Below are positions 1 to 7,057 of a stretch of 26,392 nt of DNA, piece after piece. Source of the stretch: JBPBQZ01 sp050955105. Lineage in GTDB: Bacteria > Pseudomonadota > Gammaproteobacteria > Burkholderiales > Burkholderiaceae. The position numbers were made by a program, and so were the translations under genes. The notes under the pieces were generated by a model, which saw only the letters and a list, made by a program, of their open reading frames with translations, did not search any database and was not told where the DNA came from. The stretch is taken from positions 1 through 26,392 of the forward strand of contig JBPBQZ010000043.1 of the NCBI GenBank assembly GCA_050955105.1, read 5' to 3'. The number at the start of each line of letters is the position of its first letter. The stretch's first letter is position 1.

Positions 1-489
1 CCTTCATACGCCTTGCGTTTGTTAGGCGCAGTTACAGCTTCGGTGTGCCAATCGAAACACAAGGGTTTCCGAGACGTTGACACCTATATAGACGCCCCTT
101 AGCTTAGCGAACATTGTGAATTTCAGGCGTTTTAGCACCCCACACAGAGAGAAGGCCAAAGCCGTAGACGTACCGAGGAGTTGCCGACAGCAACGTGATG
201 GTCACTGACTGATTGCAGGACAGGAGAATGCAAGAAGCGACTGCCCTATTGGGAGGGGCGGGGTCTCTCTGTGTCCGAATTTCGCGAGCCTGGAGAAGTC
301 ACGCCTTAAGGAAAGGGATCGGAGCAGTGAAAGGTATTCAGCAAAAGACACTAATAAGCATAACTAATTGAAAAATGGGCTTTCCATTACGCGATTAAAG
401 CGACGTCGTGGGCCGGCGGGCAGGGCAGCGCCCGTGAATACGACACGCATCACCACTTTTACAGCGACCTGCGCACACTTGGAGAAGAT
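1..489. other. Long leader/intergenic region before the porin gene
   Basis: No convincing gene is visible in these 489 bases. A possible sigma70 promoter is TTGACA at 77-82 with a 17-bp spacer to a poor -10 box (TAGCTT, 100-105). If used, it would give an untranslated leader of roughly 380 nt ahead of the porin. A small hairpin (AATGG, 5-nt loop, CCATT) lies at 374-388. A 47-codon open frame at 228-371 has an AGGA box 7 nt before its ATG, but I recognise nothing in its product. Porin genes are often regulated after transcription by small RNAs, so a long leader would be plausible; that is inference, not something the sequence proves. Confidence 0.4.
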
Positions 490-1554
490 ATGAAAAAGTC
501 CTACATCGCCGTATCAGCCGGGCTACTCGGGCTGACCTCACTCGCCCACGCGCAAAGCTCGGTGACCTTGTATGGGGTGGTCGACGCGGCGGTAACGTAC
601 GTCCACGCATCCGGTCAGGGCAACAAGTTTTCGATGGATTCGAGCGGCTTGAACTCGGCGGTGTACGGTATGACCGGCACTGAAGACTTGGGCGGTGGCT
701 TGTCGGCCAACTTCACCTTGGAAGGCGACATCAATCCGCCTTCGGGCACCGGCGGTACCACGGGTGTGAATAATCAAACAACGAGCTCGGCCATCTTCGG
801 GCGCCGGTCTTTCGTGAGCTTGAAGTCCGAGACGTTCGGTGAAGTGCGCTTGGGCCGCGACTATACGACGACTTACTTGAGTAACGCGATCTACGATCCG
901 TTCACCGACCTTGGCATCGGCAGCGCCGCGCCATTGCAATTGACGTATGCCGGCGTGCCGTCGGTGCGCACATCCAACAGCGTGTTTTACTTGACGCCTG
1001 ATACGCTCGGCGGGTTTTTTGGCGAAGCAGAGTACGCATTCGGCAACAATCCTATCGACATGACCGATGGTACCGGACACGACGGCGATTTTGCCGGCGT
1101 GCGCCTGGGATATGAAGGCCACGGCGCGAATGCGGCGGTTGCCTACTCGAAAGCCACCTTCGAAGGTGGCGATGTCCGCGAATTCAACGCCGGCGGCACC
1201 TATGATTTCAAGATAATCAAGGCTTACGCGCTTTATCAGCAAGCCAGTGTAGGTGGCCCGGCCGCGGCGACGCAAAGCACCACGCTGCTGGGTGGCATCA
1301 TCCCGATCGGCGTCAATGCGGTGCGGTTCTCGGCTATCCGCTTCCACGAACATGGCGATTCTTCACTCGATGCGCTGAAGTTTACCGTCGGCTATATCTA
1401 TAACTTGTCGAAGCGCACGCAGCTTTATGGCACCTATTCTTTCCTGGGCAATCACAAGAACGCCACCAACGGCCTCCAGCAAGACGAGTTCTTGGTACCG
1501 AGTGCCGGCGGCACTGTGAATGGTGCGCAGATCGGTATCAGCACCAAATTCTAA
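490..1554 (+). CDS. Gram-negative trimeric porin (OmpC/OpcP-like)
   Basis: General diffusion porin of the outer membrane, allowing passive entry of small hydrophilic solutes. The 354-residue product starts with a clear signal peptide (MKKS..., hydrophobic core at about residues 6-19, cleavage after AHA at residue 21). The mature N-terminus QSSVTLYGVVDAAV is the first beta strand typical of burkholderial porins. The conserved segment around VYGMTGTEDLGGGLSANFTLE follows, and the chain ends in an amphipathic strand with terminal Phe (GISTKF), the usual BAM recognition signal. Length fits the family (about 350-390). The start is set by GGAGAAG 6 nt upstream of the ATG. It is monocistronic, with a long leader in front. 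Which solutes it prefers cannot be told from the sequence. Family assignment is secure. Confidence 0.95.
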   Translation: MKKSYIAVSAGLLGLTSLAHAQSSVTLYGVVDAAVTYVHASGQGNKFSMDSSGLNSAVYGMTGTEDLGGGLSANFTLEGDINPPSGTGGTTGVNNQTTSSAIFGRRSFVSLKSETFGEVRLGRDYTTTYLSNAIYDPFTDLGIGSAAPLQLTYAGVPSVRTSNSVFYLTPDTLGGFFGEAEYAFGNNPIDMTDGTGHDGDFAGVRLGYEGHGANAAVAYSKATFEGGDVREFNAGGTYDFKIIKAYALYQQASVGGPAAATQSTTLLGGIIPIGVNAVRFSAIRFHEHGDSSLDALKFTVGYIYNLSKRTQLYGTYSFLGNHKNATNGLQQDEFLVPSAGGTVNGAQIGISTKF

Positions 1555-1628
1555 GCGCGTCTATTTGAGCTCGCGGGGGAGTTCGATGGCGGCCAACGGC
1601 GCGGTATCAGAAGACCGAGGCTTGCTTG

Positions 1629-1649
1629 GGTGCGTCTGGCCGACGCACC
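1629..1649. other. Hairpin downstream of the porin gene
   Basis: GGTGCGTC (1629-1636) and GACGCACC (1642-1649) form a perfect 8-bp stem with a 5-nt loop. GGCT just outside on the left and AGCC on the right could lengthen it across an asymmetric internal loop. No T-run follows, so it is not a classic intrinsic terminator. It may mark the 3' end of the porin mRNA or stabilise it. The rest of 1555-1776 shows nothing I recognise. Confidence 0.4.
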
Positions 1650-1776
1650 GAGCCGCAGTCGTGGTAACGTCGATACCGCCACCGGACCGTGCATCAGGCG
1701 TCTTCGCCGGCTCAGTGACCGTCAACCCATCCTCGCGCCAGATTAGGCGCCAAGCATAGACAACAGGAGAAATAGC

Positions 1777-2124
1777 ATGAGCCGCTTAGCATACGTCAAG
1801 GCCTTGGCCATCACCGCCGCCCTCGGCGCCGCGTTGGTCAGCGTGCCGGTTTTCGCGCAGACCGCCGGCGCCGCCGCAGATAACGGTGCCAGCGGCACGA
1901 TGGCACCGGCCGCAACGCCCAAGGCCTCGCGCAAGGCCGCACGCCAGGCACGCCGCGCTTCGCATCGCGCGGCCCGCAGGGTGGCGCGCGCCAATCAAAA
2001 GGCAGACATCAAATCAGCGCAGTCGCAGGGTCTCAATACCAGCAAGAACGACTTGAACTACCCGCGCGACATACCAGGCAAGAGTCCTGATGCCAACAAC
2101 CCAGGTCAGGACAACAAGAACTAA
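1777..2124 (+). CDS. Small secreted Ala/Arg-rich basic protein, unknown function
   Basis: Unrecognised 115-residue protein. It has a good Sec signal peptide (MSRLAYVKALAITAALGAALVSVPVFA, cleavage before QTAGAA at about residue 28), so it probably acts in the periplasm or outside the cell. The mature part of about 88 residues has three zones: an Ala/Gly-rich start, a strongly basic Ala/Arg/Lys stretch at about residues 48-75 with repeated KAARQARRA-like units, and a polar Asn/Pro/Asp-rich tail (YPRDIPGKSPDANNPGQDNKN). There are no cysteines and no catalytic signature. AGGAG about 7 nt before the ATG supports the start, and a strong intrinsic terminator follows. Similar small basic exported proteins are common in Burkholderiaceae, but no role is known to me. 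It stands alone as a transcription unit. Confidence 0.75.
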   Translation: MSRLAYVKALAITAALGAALVSVPVFAQTAGAAADNGASGTMAPAATPKASRKAARQARRASHRAARRVARANQKADIKSAQSQGLNTSKNDLNYPRDIPGKSPDANNPGQDNKN

Positions 2125-2165
2125 GTTGTAGCCAGCAAGCAGTAGTCGTAGGGTAGCTTGCGACG

Positions 2166-2215
2166 ACGCTCGCCGCCGCGCTCCACCAGGAGCCGGCGCC
2201 GAGCGTTTTTTATTT
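2166..2215 (+). terminator. Rho-independent terminator of the small basic protein gene
   Basis: ACGCTCG at 2166-2172 pairs with CGAGCGT at 2200-2206, and CTCC/GGAG near the apex closes a small loop. The stem is followed at once by TTTTTTATTT. This is the best intrinsic terminator in the window. The T-run reads only on the plus strand and runs into the stop codon of the convergent creA gene (2210-2212). Confidence 0.85.
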
Positions 2216-2737
2216 CACGGGAATCGGCGTGGTAGCGGGCACTGGCACCGCGGTGACGCTGTTCTTGGCGCTGCCGGTGGCGATACGGTCGCCGTAGGTC
2301 AGGTAGATCAGCGCATTGCGCTTGCGATCTACCATGCGCACCACGTGCAGCGTCTTGAAAATAAACGACATGTGCTCGGAGAACACAGTGGTTTGCTGCG
2401 GTAGGGGGTGCGTGAACTGAATCGGTGCGATCTGGCGACAGGCGATCGAGGCTTCGGTCGGATCTTCGGCGACGCCCAAGGTGCCCTTGATGCCGCCGGT
2501 ACGTGCGCGTGACACGTAGCAGGTAATGCCCGTCACCAGCGGATCGTCGAAAGCTTCAACGACCACGCGATCGGAACCCGTCAGGTGAAAATTCGTATTC
2601 ACGCTGCCGATCTCTTCGGCCAACACCGATGGCGAGGCGGCAAGCATGCCGAGCGTGCAGGCATAAGCCAGCGCACTCGCGACGCCGGTGCTCGTCGCAT
2701 TGCCAACCGCGCGCGTCAAACGTTCAGAGATTTTCAT
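2210..2737 (-). CDS. creA: CreA family periplasmic protein
   Basis: CreA-family exported protein of 175 residues; its molecular role is unknown even in Escherichia coli. The mature part carries the family hallmarks EEIGSVNTNF, VVVEAFDDPLV, TCYVSRARTGGIKG and AEDPTEASIACRQ, with two conserved Cys (in TCYVS and IACRQ) that probably form a disulfide. The signal peptide is unusually long (about 40 residues), with a hydrophobic segment at about residues 19-40 ending SVLA before EEIGS. AAGGA 4 nt upstream supports the ATG. It is probably co-transcribed with the small secreted protein ending 33 nt upstream. The creABCD sensor-kinase neighbours of E. coli are absent here, as is usual outside enterics. 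Confidence 0.93.
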   Translation of the reverse strand: MKISERLTRAVGNATSTGVASALAYACTLGMLAASPSVLAEEIGSVNTNFHLTGSDRVVVEAFDDPLVTGITCYVSRARTGGIKGTLGVAEDPTEASIACRQIAPIQFTHPLPQQTTVFSEHMSFIFKTLHVVRMVDRKRNALIYLTYGDRIATGSAKNSVTAVPVPATTPIPVK

Positions 2738-2770
2738 CGCGTCCTTGAGTAGCGCGTGTCGACTCGATGC

Positions 2771-3025
2771 TCACTCATCGGGCGGACATTGCAAGTTACA
2801 GGCATTGACGTCGCCTTGGGCTTTGCGCCGCGCGACTGCATCGGGGTTGCGATATTTGCCGGTCGGCGCGGATGCGCCGAACTCCATCTGCGGCGCGGGT
2901 TTCCACTGATAGTCGCGAGTCAGCAGGCCATTCGGGTCGCCGGGGGTCATCTGCGCCAGCGCAAGCGGCGTCGACGCGAGCGCCAACAGCGCGGCGAGGA
3001 CATGAGTGAGGCGGGGCGGTTTCAT
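2771..3025 (-). CDS. Small secreted protein with C-terminal CxxxC, unknown function
   Basis: An 84-residue protein that I do not recognise. The chosen ATG (MKPPRLTHVLAALLALASTPLALA) gives a clean signal peptide with cleavage before QMTPGDPNG. The frame opens 16 codons further upstream, but that extension would spoil the signal peptide. The mature part (about 60 residues) is polar, includes a WKPAPQMEFGA segment, and ends with two cysteines four residues apart (CNLQC). It lies 33 nt upstream of creA on the same strand, so it is probably the first gene of a two-gene unit of exported proteins. No strong ribosome binding site is visible. Confidence 0.6.
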   Translation of the reverse strand: MKPPRLTHVLAALLALASTPLALAQMTPGDPNGLLTRDYQWKPAPQMEFGASAPTGKYRNPDAVARRKAQGDVNACNLQCPPDE

Positions 3026-3293
3026 AAAATGCCAAGACCATCGTTTCGTTACAAGGGCATAAATATAACGCAAGCGCGTGGCCTGGGTCGCCGATAGCAG
3101 TTACTGGCAATTACGGATTGTGCCAGCGCGAGTGCCAGTGCTGTTTGCGAAGATGCGCGGCATGCATGGCCAAATCGTGCAATTGCTGGCGATGCGGCCG
3201 CTATACGCGAAATTTACCAGCGAAAACTTCTTGCTAGAGGCAAAATCGGCATACCAAAAAAAATGCACATGCACCTGTAACAAGGAGACTTAA

Positions 3294-4592
3294 ATGACCT
3301 GGGGTTTCGAGACAGAGCCGGAATTTCAAAAAGAACTCGACTGGATCGATGATTTCGTTCGCGAAGAAATCGAACCGCTCGATCTGGTGCTGGATACGCC
3401 GTACGACGTACATAGCGACTTGCGCAACCGCTTGATGCGCCCGCTGCAGCAAGAGGTGAAGAAGCGCGGCTTATGGGCTTGTCATTTGGGCCCGAATCTC
3501 GGCGGCCCCGGCTATGGCCAGGTGAAGCTGGCGCTGATGAACGAAATTCTCGGTCGCTCCACCTTCGCGCCGTCGGTGTTCGGTTGCCAGGCGCCTGATT
3601 CGGGCAACGCCGAAATCCTCGCGCACTACGGCACACCGGAACAGAAGAAGCGCTTTCTCGAGCCGCTGCTGTCCAACGAGATCATCTCCTGCTTTTCGAT
3701 GACCGAGCCGCAAGGCGGCTCTGATCCGCAGACGTTTACCACGCGTGCGGTACGCGACGGCGACCACTGGGTCATCACCGGGCAGAAGTGGTTTTCATCG
3801 AATGCACGGCTGGCATCGTTCTTCATCGTGATGGCGGTCACCGATCCGGACGTCTCGGCTTATAAGGGCATGTCGATGTTCATCGTGCCAGCCGACACGC
3901 CCGGCATCCGCATTTTGCGCAATGTCCATTTGCCCACGCGCAAGCCGGGCTATGGCGGCGAAGGGTATATCGCCTATGAAGGCGTGCGGGTGCCGGCCGA
4001 TCATGTGCTGGGCGAGCCCGGGAAGGCCTTCGAAGTGGCCCAGACGCGCTTGGGCGGCGGTCGCATTCACCACGCCATGCGCACCATCGGCGAGGCGCGC
4101 AAGGCGCTGGACATGATGTGCGAACGCGCGGTGTCGCGTGAATCGCAGGGCTCGCGGCTGGCGGACAAGCAACTGGTGCAGGCGATGGTGGCCGAATCGT
4201 GGCTGGAGCTCGAGCAATTCCGGCTGCTGGTATTGCGCACGGCGTGGCGCATCGACCAGTACGACGACTACAAGCGCGTACGCAAAGATATCTCCGCGGT
4301 GAAGTTCGCCATGCCGAAAGTGCTGCACGACATCGTCTCGCGCGCCATGCAGGTGCATGGTTCGCTCGGCTTGACCGATGAAATGCCGTTTGTCGAGCAA
4401 CTGGTTACCTCGTACATTCTCGGACTGGCCGACGGCCCCACCGAAGTGCACAAAGTGACCTTGGCGAAACTGCTGCTGCGCGAGTACAAGCCCGCCGACG
4501 AATTGTTCCCGTCGTATCACTTGCCGCGTCGCCGCGAAGCCGCATTGCGCAAGTTCGGCCTCACCGAAAGCGATTTGCAGCCGTCGCATTAA
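3294..4592 (+). CDS. Acyl-CoA dehydrogenase, ACAD10/ACAD11-like
   Basis: FAD-dependent acyl-CoA dehydrogenase of 432 residues that should introduce an alpha,beta double bond into a CoA thioester and pass electrons to ETF. The N-terminal helical domain is about residues 1-130, the flavin-binding beta domain about 131-250 (CFSMTEPQGGSDPQ, then WVITGQKWFSSNA) and the C-terminal helical domain 250-410. QAPDSGNAEIL near residue 99, the near-C-terminal QVHGSLGLTDE and ADGPTEVHK are features of the ACAD10/11 branch. At the place of the usual catalytic Glu (YEGT in medium-chain enzymes) stands Asp380 in ADGPTE, as in that branch. AAGGAGA before the ATG is a strong ribosome binding site. The FMN dehydrogenase follows 10 nt downstream, so the two are co-transcribed. 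Chain-length and substrate preference are unknown. Confidence 0.9.
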   Translation: MTWGFETEPEFQKELDWIDDFVREEIEPLDLVLDTPYDVHSDLRNRLMRPLQQEVKKRGLWACHLGPNLGGPGYGQVKLALMNEILGRSTFAPSVFGCQAPDSGNAEILAHYGTPEQKKRFLEPLLSNEIISCFSMTEPQGGSDPQTFTTRAVRDGDHWVITGQKWFSSNARLASFFIVMAVTDPDVSAYKGMSMFIVPADTPGIRILRNVHLPTRKPGYGGEGYIAYEGVRVPADHVLGEPGKAFEVAQTRLGGGRIHHAMRTIGEARKALDMMCERAVSRESQGSRLADKQLVQAMVAESWLELEQFRLLVLRTAWRIDQYDDYKRVRKDISAVKFAMPKVLHDIVSRAMQVHGSLGLTDEMPFVEQLVTSYILGLADGPTEVHKVTLAKLLLREYKPADELFPSYHLPRRREAALRKFGLTESDLQPSH

Positions 4593-4602
4593 GGAGATCG
4601 GC

Positions 4603-5910
4603 ATGCCCAGCGCTCCCGCCAATCCGGCTGTCTTGAAATACGCGCACAACATCAACGATCTGCGCGAGCAGGCACGGCGGGTGTTGCCGCGCGGACTTTT
4701 CGAATTCGTCGATCGCGGTACCGAAGACGAGCGCGCGTTGTTGGCGAACCGCGCGGCCTTCGATGCCATCACGTTTCGGCCGCGTGTGCTGCGCAACGTT
4801 GCGCAGCGCACCCAGGCCACCGAGTTCTTCGGCAAGCCCAGCGCCATGCCGATTGCGGTGGCGCCGACGGGGGCCGCGGGCTTGCTGTGGTTCGACGGCG
4901 AGATTGCGATTGCGCGGGCGGCTGCCGCGGCGGGCATTCCTTTTACGCTGTCGACCGCATCGATTGTGTCGATGGAGCGGGTCGCTGCGGGCGCTGGCGG
5001 CACGCTGTGGTTCCAGCTGTACATGTGGCCCGATCGGCAGATGTCATACCGACTGATCGAGCGCGTGCAAGCGGCGGGCTACGAGGCCTTGATCGTTACG
5101 GTGGACACCGCCGCGTCGCCCAATCGAGAGTTCAACCTGCGCAATGGCTTCGCTTTGCCGATGCGCCTGACGCGTCGCAATATTGTCGACGTGATGCGGC
5201 ATCCGGGCTGGTTCTTCAATGTGTTCGCGCGCTACATGATGCGCTCGGGCATGCCGATGCTGGAGAACTATCCGGAAGAGTTGCGCATGAAGCTGACCGG
5301 ACCGGATGGCAAGCGCATCATGCCGAAGAATGATTCGCTCGACTGGTCCGACTTGCGCGAGTTGCGCAAGCGCTGGAAAGGGCCGCTGATGATCAAGGGT
5401 GTACTGCATCCGGACGATGCGACTCTGGCAATCGAGTGTGGCGTCGATGCGATCATTGTTTCCAACCACGGGGGCCGCAATCTCGATAGTTCCATCCCGC
5501 CCATGCTCGCTTTGCCCGATATCGTCGAACGCGTGAACGGACGCGTCGACGTGATGCTCGACAGCAGCATCCGCCGCGGCAGCGATGTGGCGAAAGCGCT
5601 TGCGCTGGGTGCGAAGGGCGCTTTTGTGGGACGCGCGCCGCTATGGGGCGTGGCGGCGGCCGGCGAACCGGGCGCCACCTTCGCACTGCGTATCTTGCAC
5701 GATGAGATCGAACGCGTGATGGGCTTGCTGGGTTGCGCTGATCTGGCGGCAATTCGAGACGGCCTGCTGACGCCAGCGCTCGGCTCGCAGCGCGGCGGCG
5801 ATGCTCCGGGCACCGGCGGCGCGGCAGCCGCCGTGGCCAGCGCCTTGGCACGTTTCGACGCAGACCTGGAAATCGATCATCCCATCGCAAGCACGGCGGC
5901 TGTCGACTGA
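4603..5910 (+). CDS. FMN-dependent alpha-hydroxyacid dehydrogenase (LldD/MdlB/glycolate oxidase family)
   Basis: TIM-barrel flavoenzyme of 435 residues expected to oxidise an (S)-2-hydroxyacid to the 2-oxoacid. Active-site residues line up with spinach glycolate oxidase: Tyr140 (FQLY), Asp168 (VDT), Arg175 (NRE), Lys265 (MIKG), His289 and Arg292 (SNHGGRNLD), plus the FMN phosphate loop DSSIRRGSDVAKALALGA at 320-337. The substrate-binding Tyr24 of glycolate oxidase is Phe35 here (LFEFVDRG), which is unusual. Residues 200-245 replace the usual loop 4 with an aromatic- and Met-rich segment (GWFFNVFARYMMRSGMPML), possibly membrane-associating. The C-terminus runs about 40 residues past the barrel, Gly/Ala-rich. 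AAGGAGA sits in the 10-nt gap after the dehydrogenase. The real substrate is probably not plain lactate. Confidence 0.9.
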   Translation: MPSAPANPAVLKYAHNINDLREQARRVLPRGLFEFVDRGTEDERALLANRAAFDAITFRPRVLRNVAQRTQATEFFGKPSAMPIAVAPTGAAGLLWFDGEIAIARAAAAAGIPFTLSTASIVSMERVAAGAGGTLWFQLYMWPDRQMSYRLIERVQAAGYEALIVTVDTAASPNREFNLRNGFALPMRLTRRNIVDVMRHPGWFFNVFARYMMRSGMPMLENYPEELRMKLTGPDGKRIMPKNDSLDWSDLRELRKRWKGPLMIKGVLHPDDATLAIECGVDAIIVSNHGGRNLDSSIPPMLALPDIVERVNGRVDVMLDSSIRRGSDVAKALALGAKGAFVGRAPLWGVAAAGEPGATFALRILHDEIERVMGLLGCADLAAIRDGLLTPALGSQRGGDAPGTGGAAAAVASALARFDADLEIDHPIASTAAVD

Positions 5911-5998
5911 TTGGAGGGCGCGCGGCAACGCCGCCTCGCATGGCACCGCCGCACCGTTTCCCTGCATAAAAGATCACGCTGGTTTTTTGAGATTCGCT

Positions 5999-6027
5999 TT
6001 GACAAGGCCGCTTCCGTCACCTTTAAT
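5999..6027 (+). promoter_or_regulatory. Sigma70 promoter of the DUF427-TetR operon
   Basis: A perfect -35 box TTGACA (5999-6004), an exact 17-bp spacer and a 5/6 -10 box TTTAAT (6022-6027) lie about 60 bp before the DUF427 start. This is the best-looking promoter in the window. Its -10 box is inside the inverted repeat at 6022-6045, which suggests repression by blocking RNA polymerase. Confidence 0.75.
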
Positions 6028-6045
6028 ACGGACATGCGTATTAAA
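6022..6045. promoter_or_regulatory. Perfect inverted repeat, likely TetR operator
   Basis: TTTAATACG (6022-6030), 6-bp spacer GACATG, then CGTATTAAA (6037-6045). The arms are exact reverse complements. Size and symmetry fit a TetR-dimer operator, and a TetR gene is the second gene of the unit that starts 43 bp downstream. The operator covers the -10 box, so the operon is probably autorepressed. Binding by that regulator is inferred. Confidence 0.75.
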
Positions 6046-6087
6046 CCTGTGCGCCGGTCATTATCGAGATAACAAGGAACCCGCTCC

Positions 6088-6468
6088 ATGGACAAGCCGA
6101 TCAAGATTCCCGGTCCCAATCATCCGATCACAGTTACGCCGTATCCTGGCCGCATCGTCGTCACGGTAGCAGGCCGCGTCGTCGCCGATAGCCGTGCGGC
6201 CCTGACACTGCAGGAAGCTGCTTATCCGGCGGTGCAATACATTCCACGGCAAGACGTCGACATGTCGCTGCTGCAGCGTACGGATCACGCAACCTATTGC
6301 CCGTTCAAGGGTGACTGCTCCTACTACAGCATTCCGGCCGGCGGCGAGCGCTCAGCCAATGCCGTCTGGAGCTACGAAGCACCGTTCGACGCGGTGGCGT
6401 CGATCAAGGACCATGTCGCGTTCTATCCGGATCGCGTCGACGCCATCAGCCAGCAGGCAGCGGACTGA
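6088..6468 (+). CDS. DUF427 domain protein
   Basis: A 126-residue cytosolic protein of the DUF427 family, whose biochemical role is not established. Typical family segments are present: ITVTPYPGRIVVTVAGRVVADS, PAVQYIPRQDVDMSLL, then CPFKGDCSYYSI and a C-terminal YPDRVDAI. The two cysteines of CPFKGDC (residues 72 and 78) could be redox-active or bind metal, but I cannot show this. The start follows an AAGGAA-like site (AACAAGGAAC). It is the first gene after the 5999-6045 promoter/operator and ends 7 nt before the TetR gene, so the two form an operon. The link to a NemR-like regulator suggests induction by a reactive small molecule. Confidence 0.9.
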   Translation: MDKPIKIPGPNHPITVTPYPGRIVVTVAGRVVADSRAALTLQEAAYPAVQYIPRQDVDMSLLQRTDHATYCPFKGDCSYYSIPAGGERSANAVWSYEAPFDAVASIKDHVAFYPDRVDAISQQAAD

Positions 6469-6475
6469 TTCGAGC

Positions 6476-7057
6476 ATGCCGAAACCGTCACATCGGCAGA
6501 AGATATTGACCGAAGGTCTGCGGGTGGTGCATGCGCGAGGCTTTGCCGGTGCCAGCGTGCGCGACATCGTGCAGGCCGCTGGTGTGCCGCAGGGCTCGTT
6601 CACCAATCACTTCACGTCGAAAGAGGCGTTCGCCTTGGAGATCATCGATCTCTATTTCGAGAACGCCAGCAAGGTGATCGGCGAGACATTGCGCAACGAC
6701 GCGTTGCCACCCCTGCAGCGCCTGCGCGCTTATATCGATGCCAACATCGCGCGCCTCGATCGCGACGAGATGCGCAACGGCTGTCTGTTTGGCAACTTCA
6801 CCGCTGAAGCCAGCGACCACAGTGAACGCATTCGCGCGCGTCTGGTGCAGATTTTCGCTGAGGTGCAGCGCTCGATCGCCTATTGCCTGCACGCAGCCGT
6901 TGCGGTGCAAGAGTTGCCGCCTAGCATCGACTGCGATGAGGTGGCGGGCTTCGTGGTGTCTTCGTTGCAAGGCGCGATGCTGTTGGCGAAGGCGCAACGA
7001 AGCGCCTTGCCGGTAGAGCGCCTCAAGCAGATTCTTTTCGGCGTTATCCTGAACTAA
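6476..7057 (+). CDS. TetR-family regulator, NemR/AcuR-like
   Basis: A 193-residue repressor. The N-terminal helix-turn-helix spans about residues 24-48 (ASVRDIVQAAGVPQGSFTNHFTSKEAF). The ligand domain contains NGCLFGNFTAEASDHSE (101-117), which aligns with the ISGCLTVKLSAEVCDLSE segment of E. coli NemR, so Cys103 matches the NemR sensor Cys106. LQGAMLLAKAQRS (165-175) aligns so that Lys172 matches NemR Lys175. NemR uses this Cys/Lys pair to sense electrophiles and hypochlorous acid. The frame opens further upstream, but the ATG at 6476, just after the DUF427 stop, gives a normal TetR N-terminus. It probably binds the repeat at 6022-6045. The stop codon directly abuts that of the convergent carboxylesterase, with no spacer. 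Confidence 0.9.
   Translation: MPKPSHRQKILTEGLRVVHARGFAGASVRDIVQAAGVPQGSFTNHFTSKEAFALEIIDLYFENASKVIGETLRNDALPPLQRLRAYIDANIARLDRDEMRNGCLFGNFTAEASDHSERIRARLVQIFAEVQRSIAYCLHAAVAVQELPPSIDCDEVAGFVVSSLQGAMLLAKAQRSALPVERLKQILFGVILN

Noticed and set aside
228..371. 47-codon open frame with a nearby AGGA site in the porin leader
   Set aside because: The product resembles nothing I know, has no signal peptide or membrane segment, and is short enough to occur by chance.
538..1353. Minus-strand open frame opposite the porin
   Set aside because: The porin has a signal peptide, beta-strand pattern and terminal Phe; the antisense frame has no such support.
3795..5024. Minus-strand open frame (409 codons) opposite the acyl-CoA dehydrogenase and FMN dehydrogenase
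   Set aside because: It crosses two clear plus-strand genes and shows no domain; it is a high-G+C antisense artefact.
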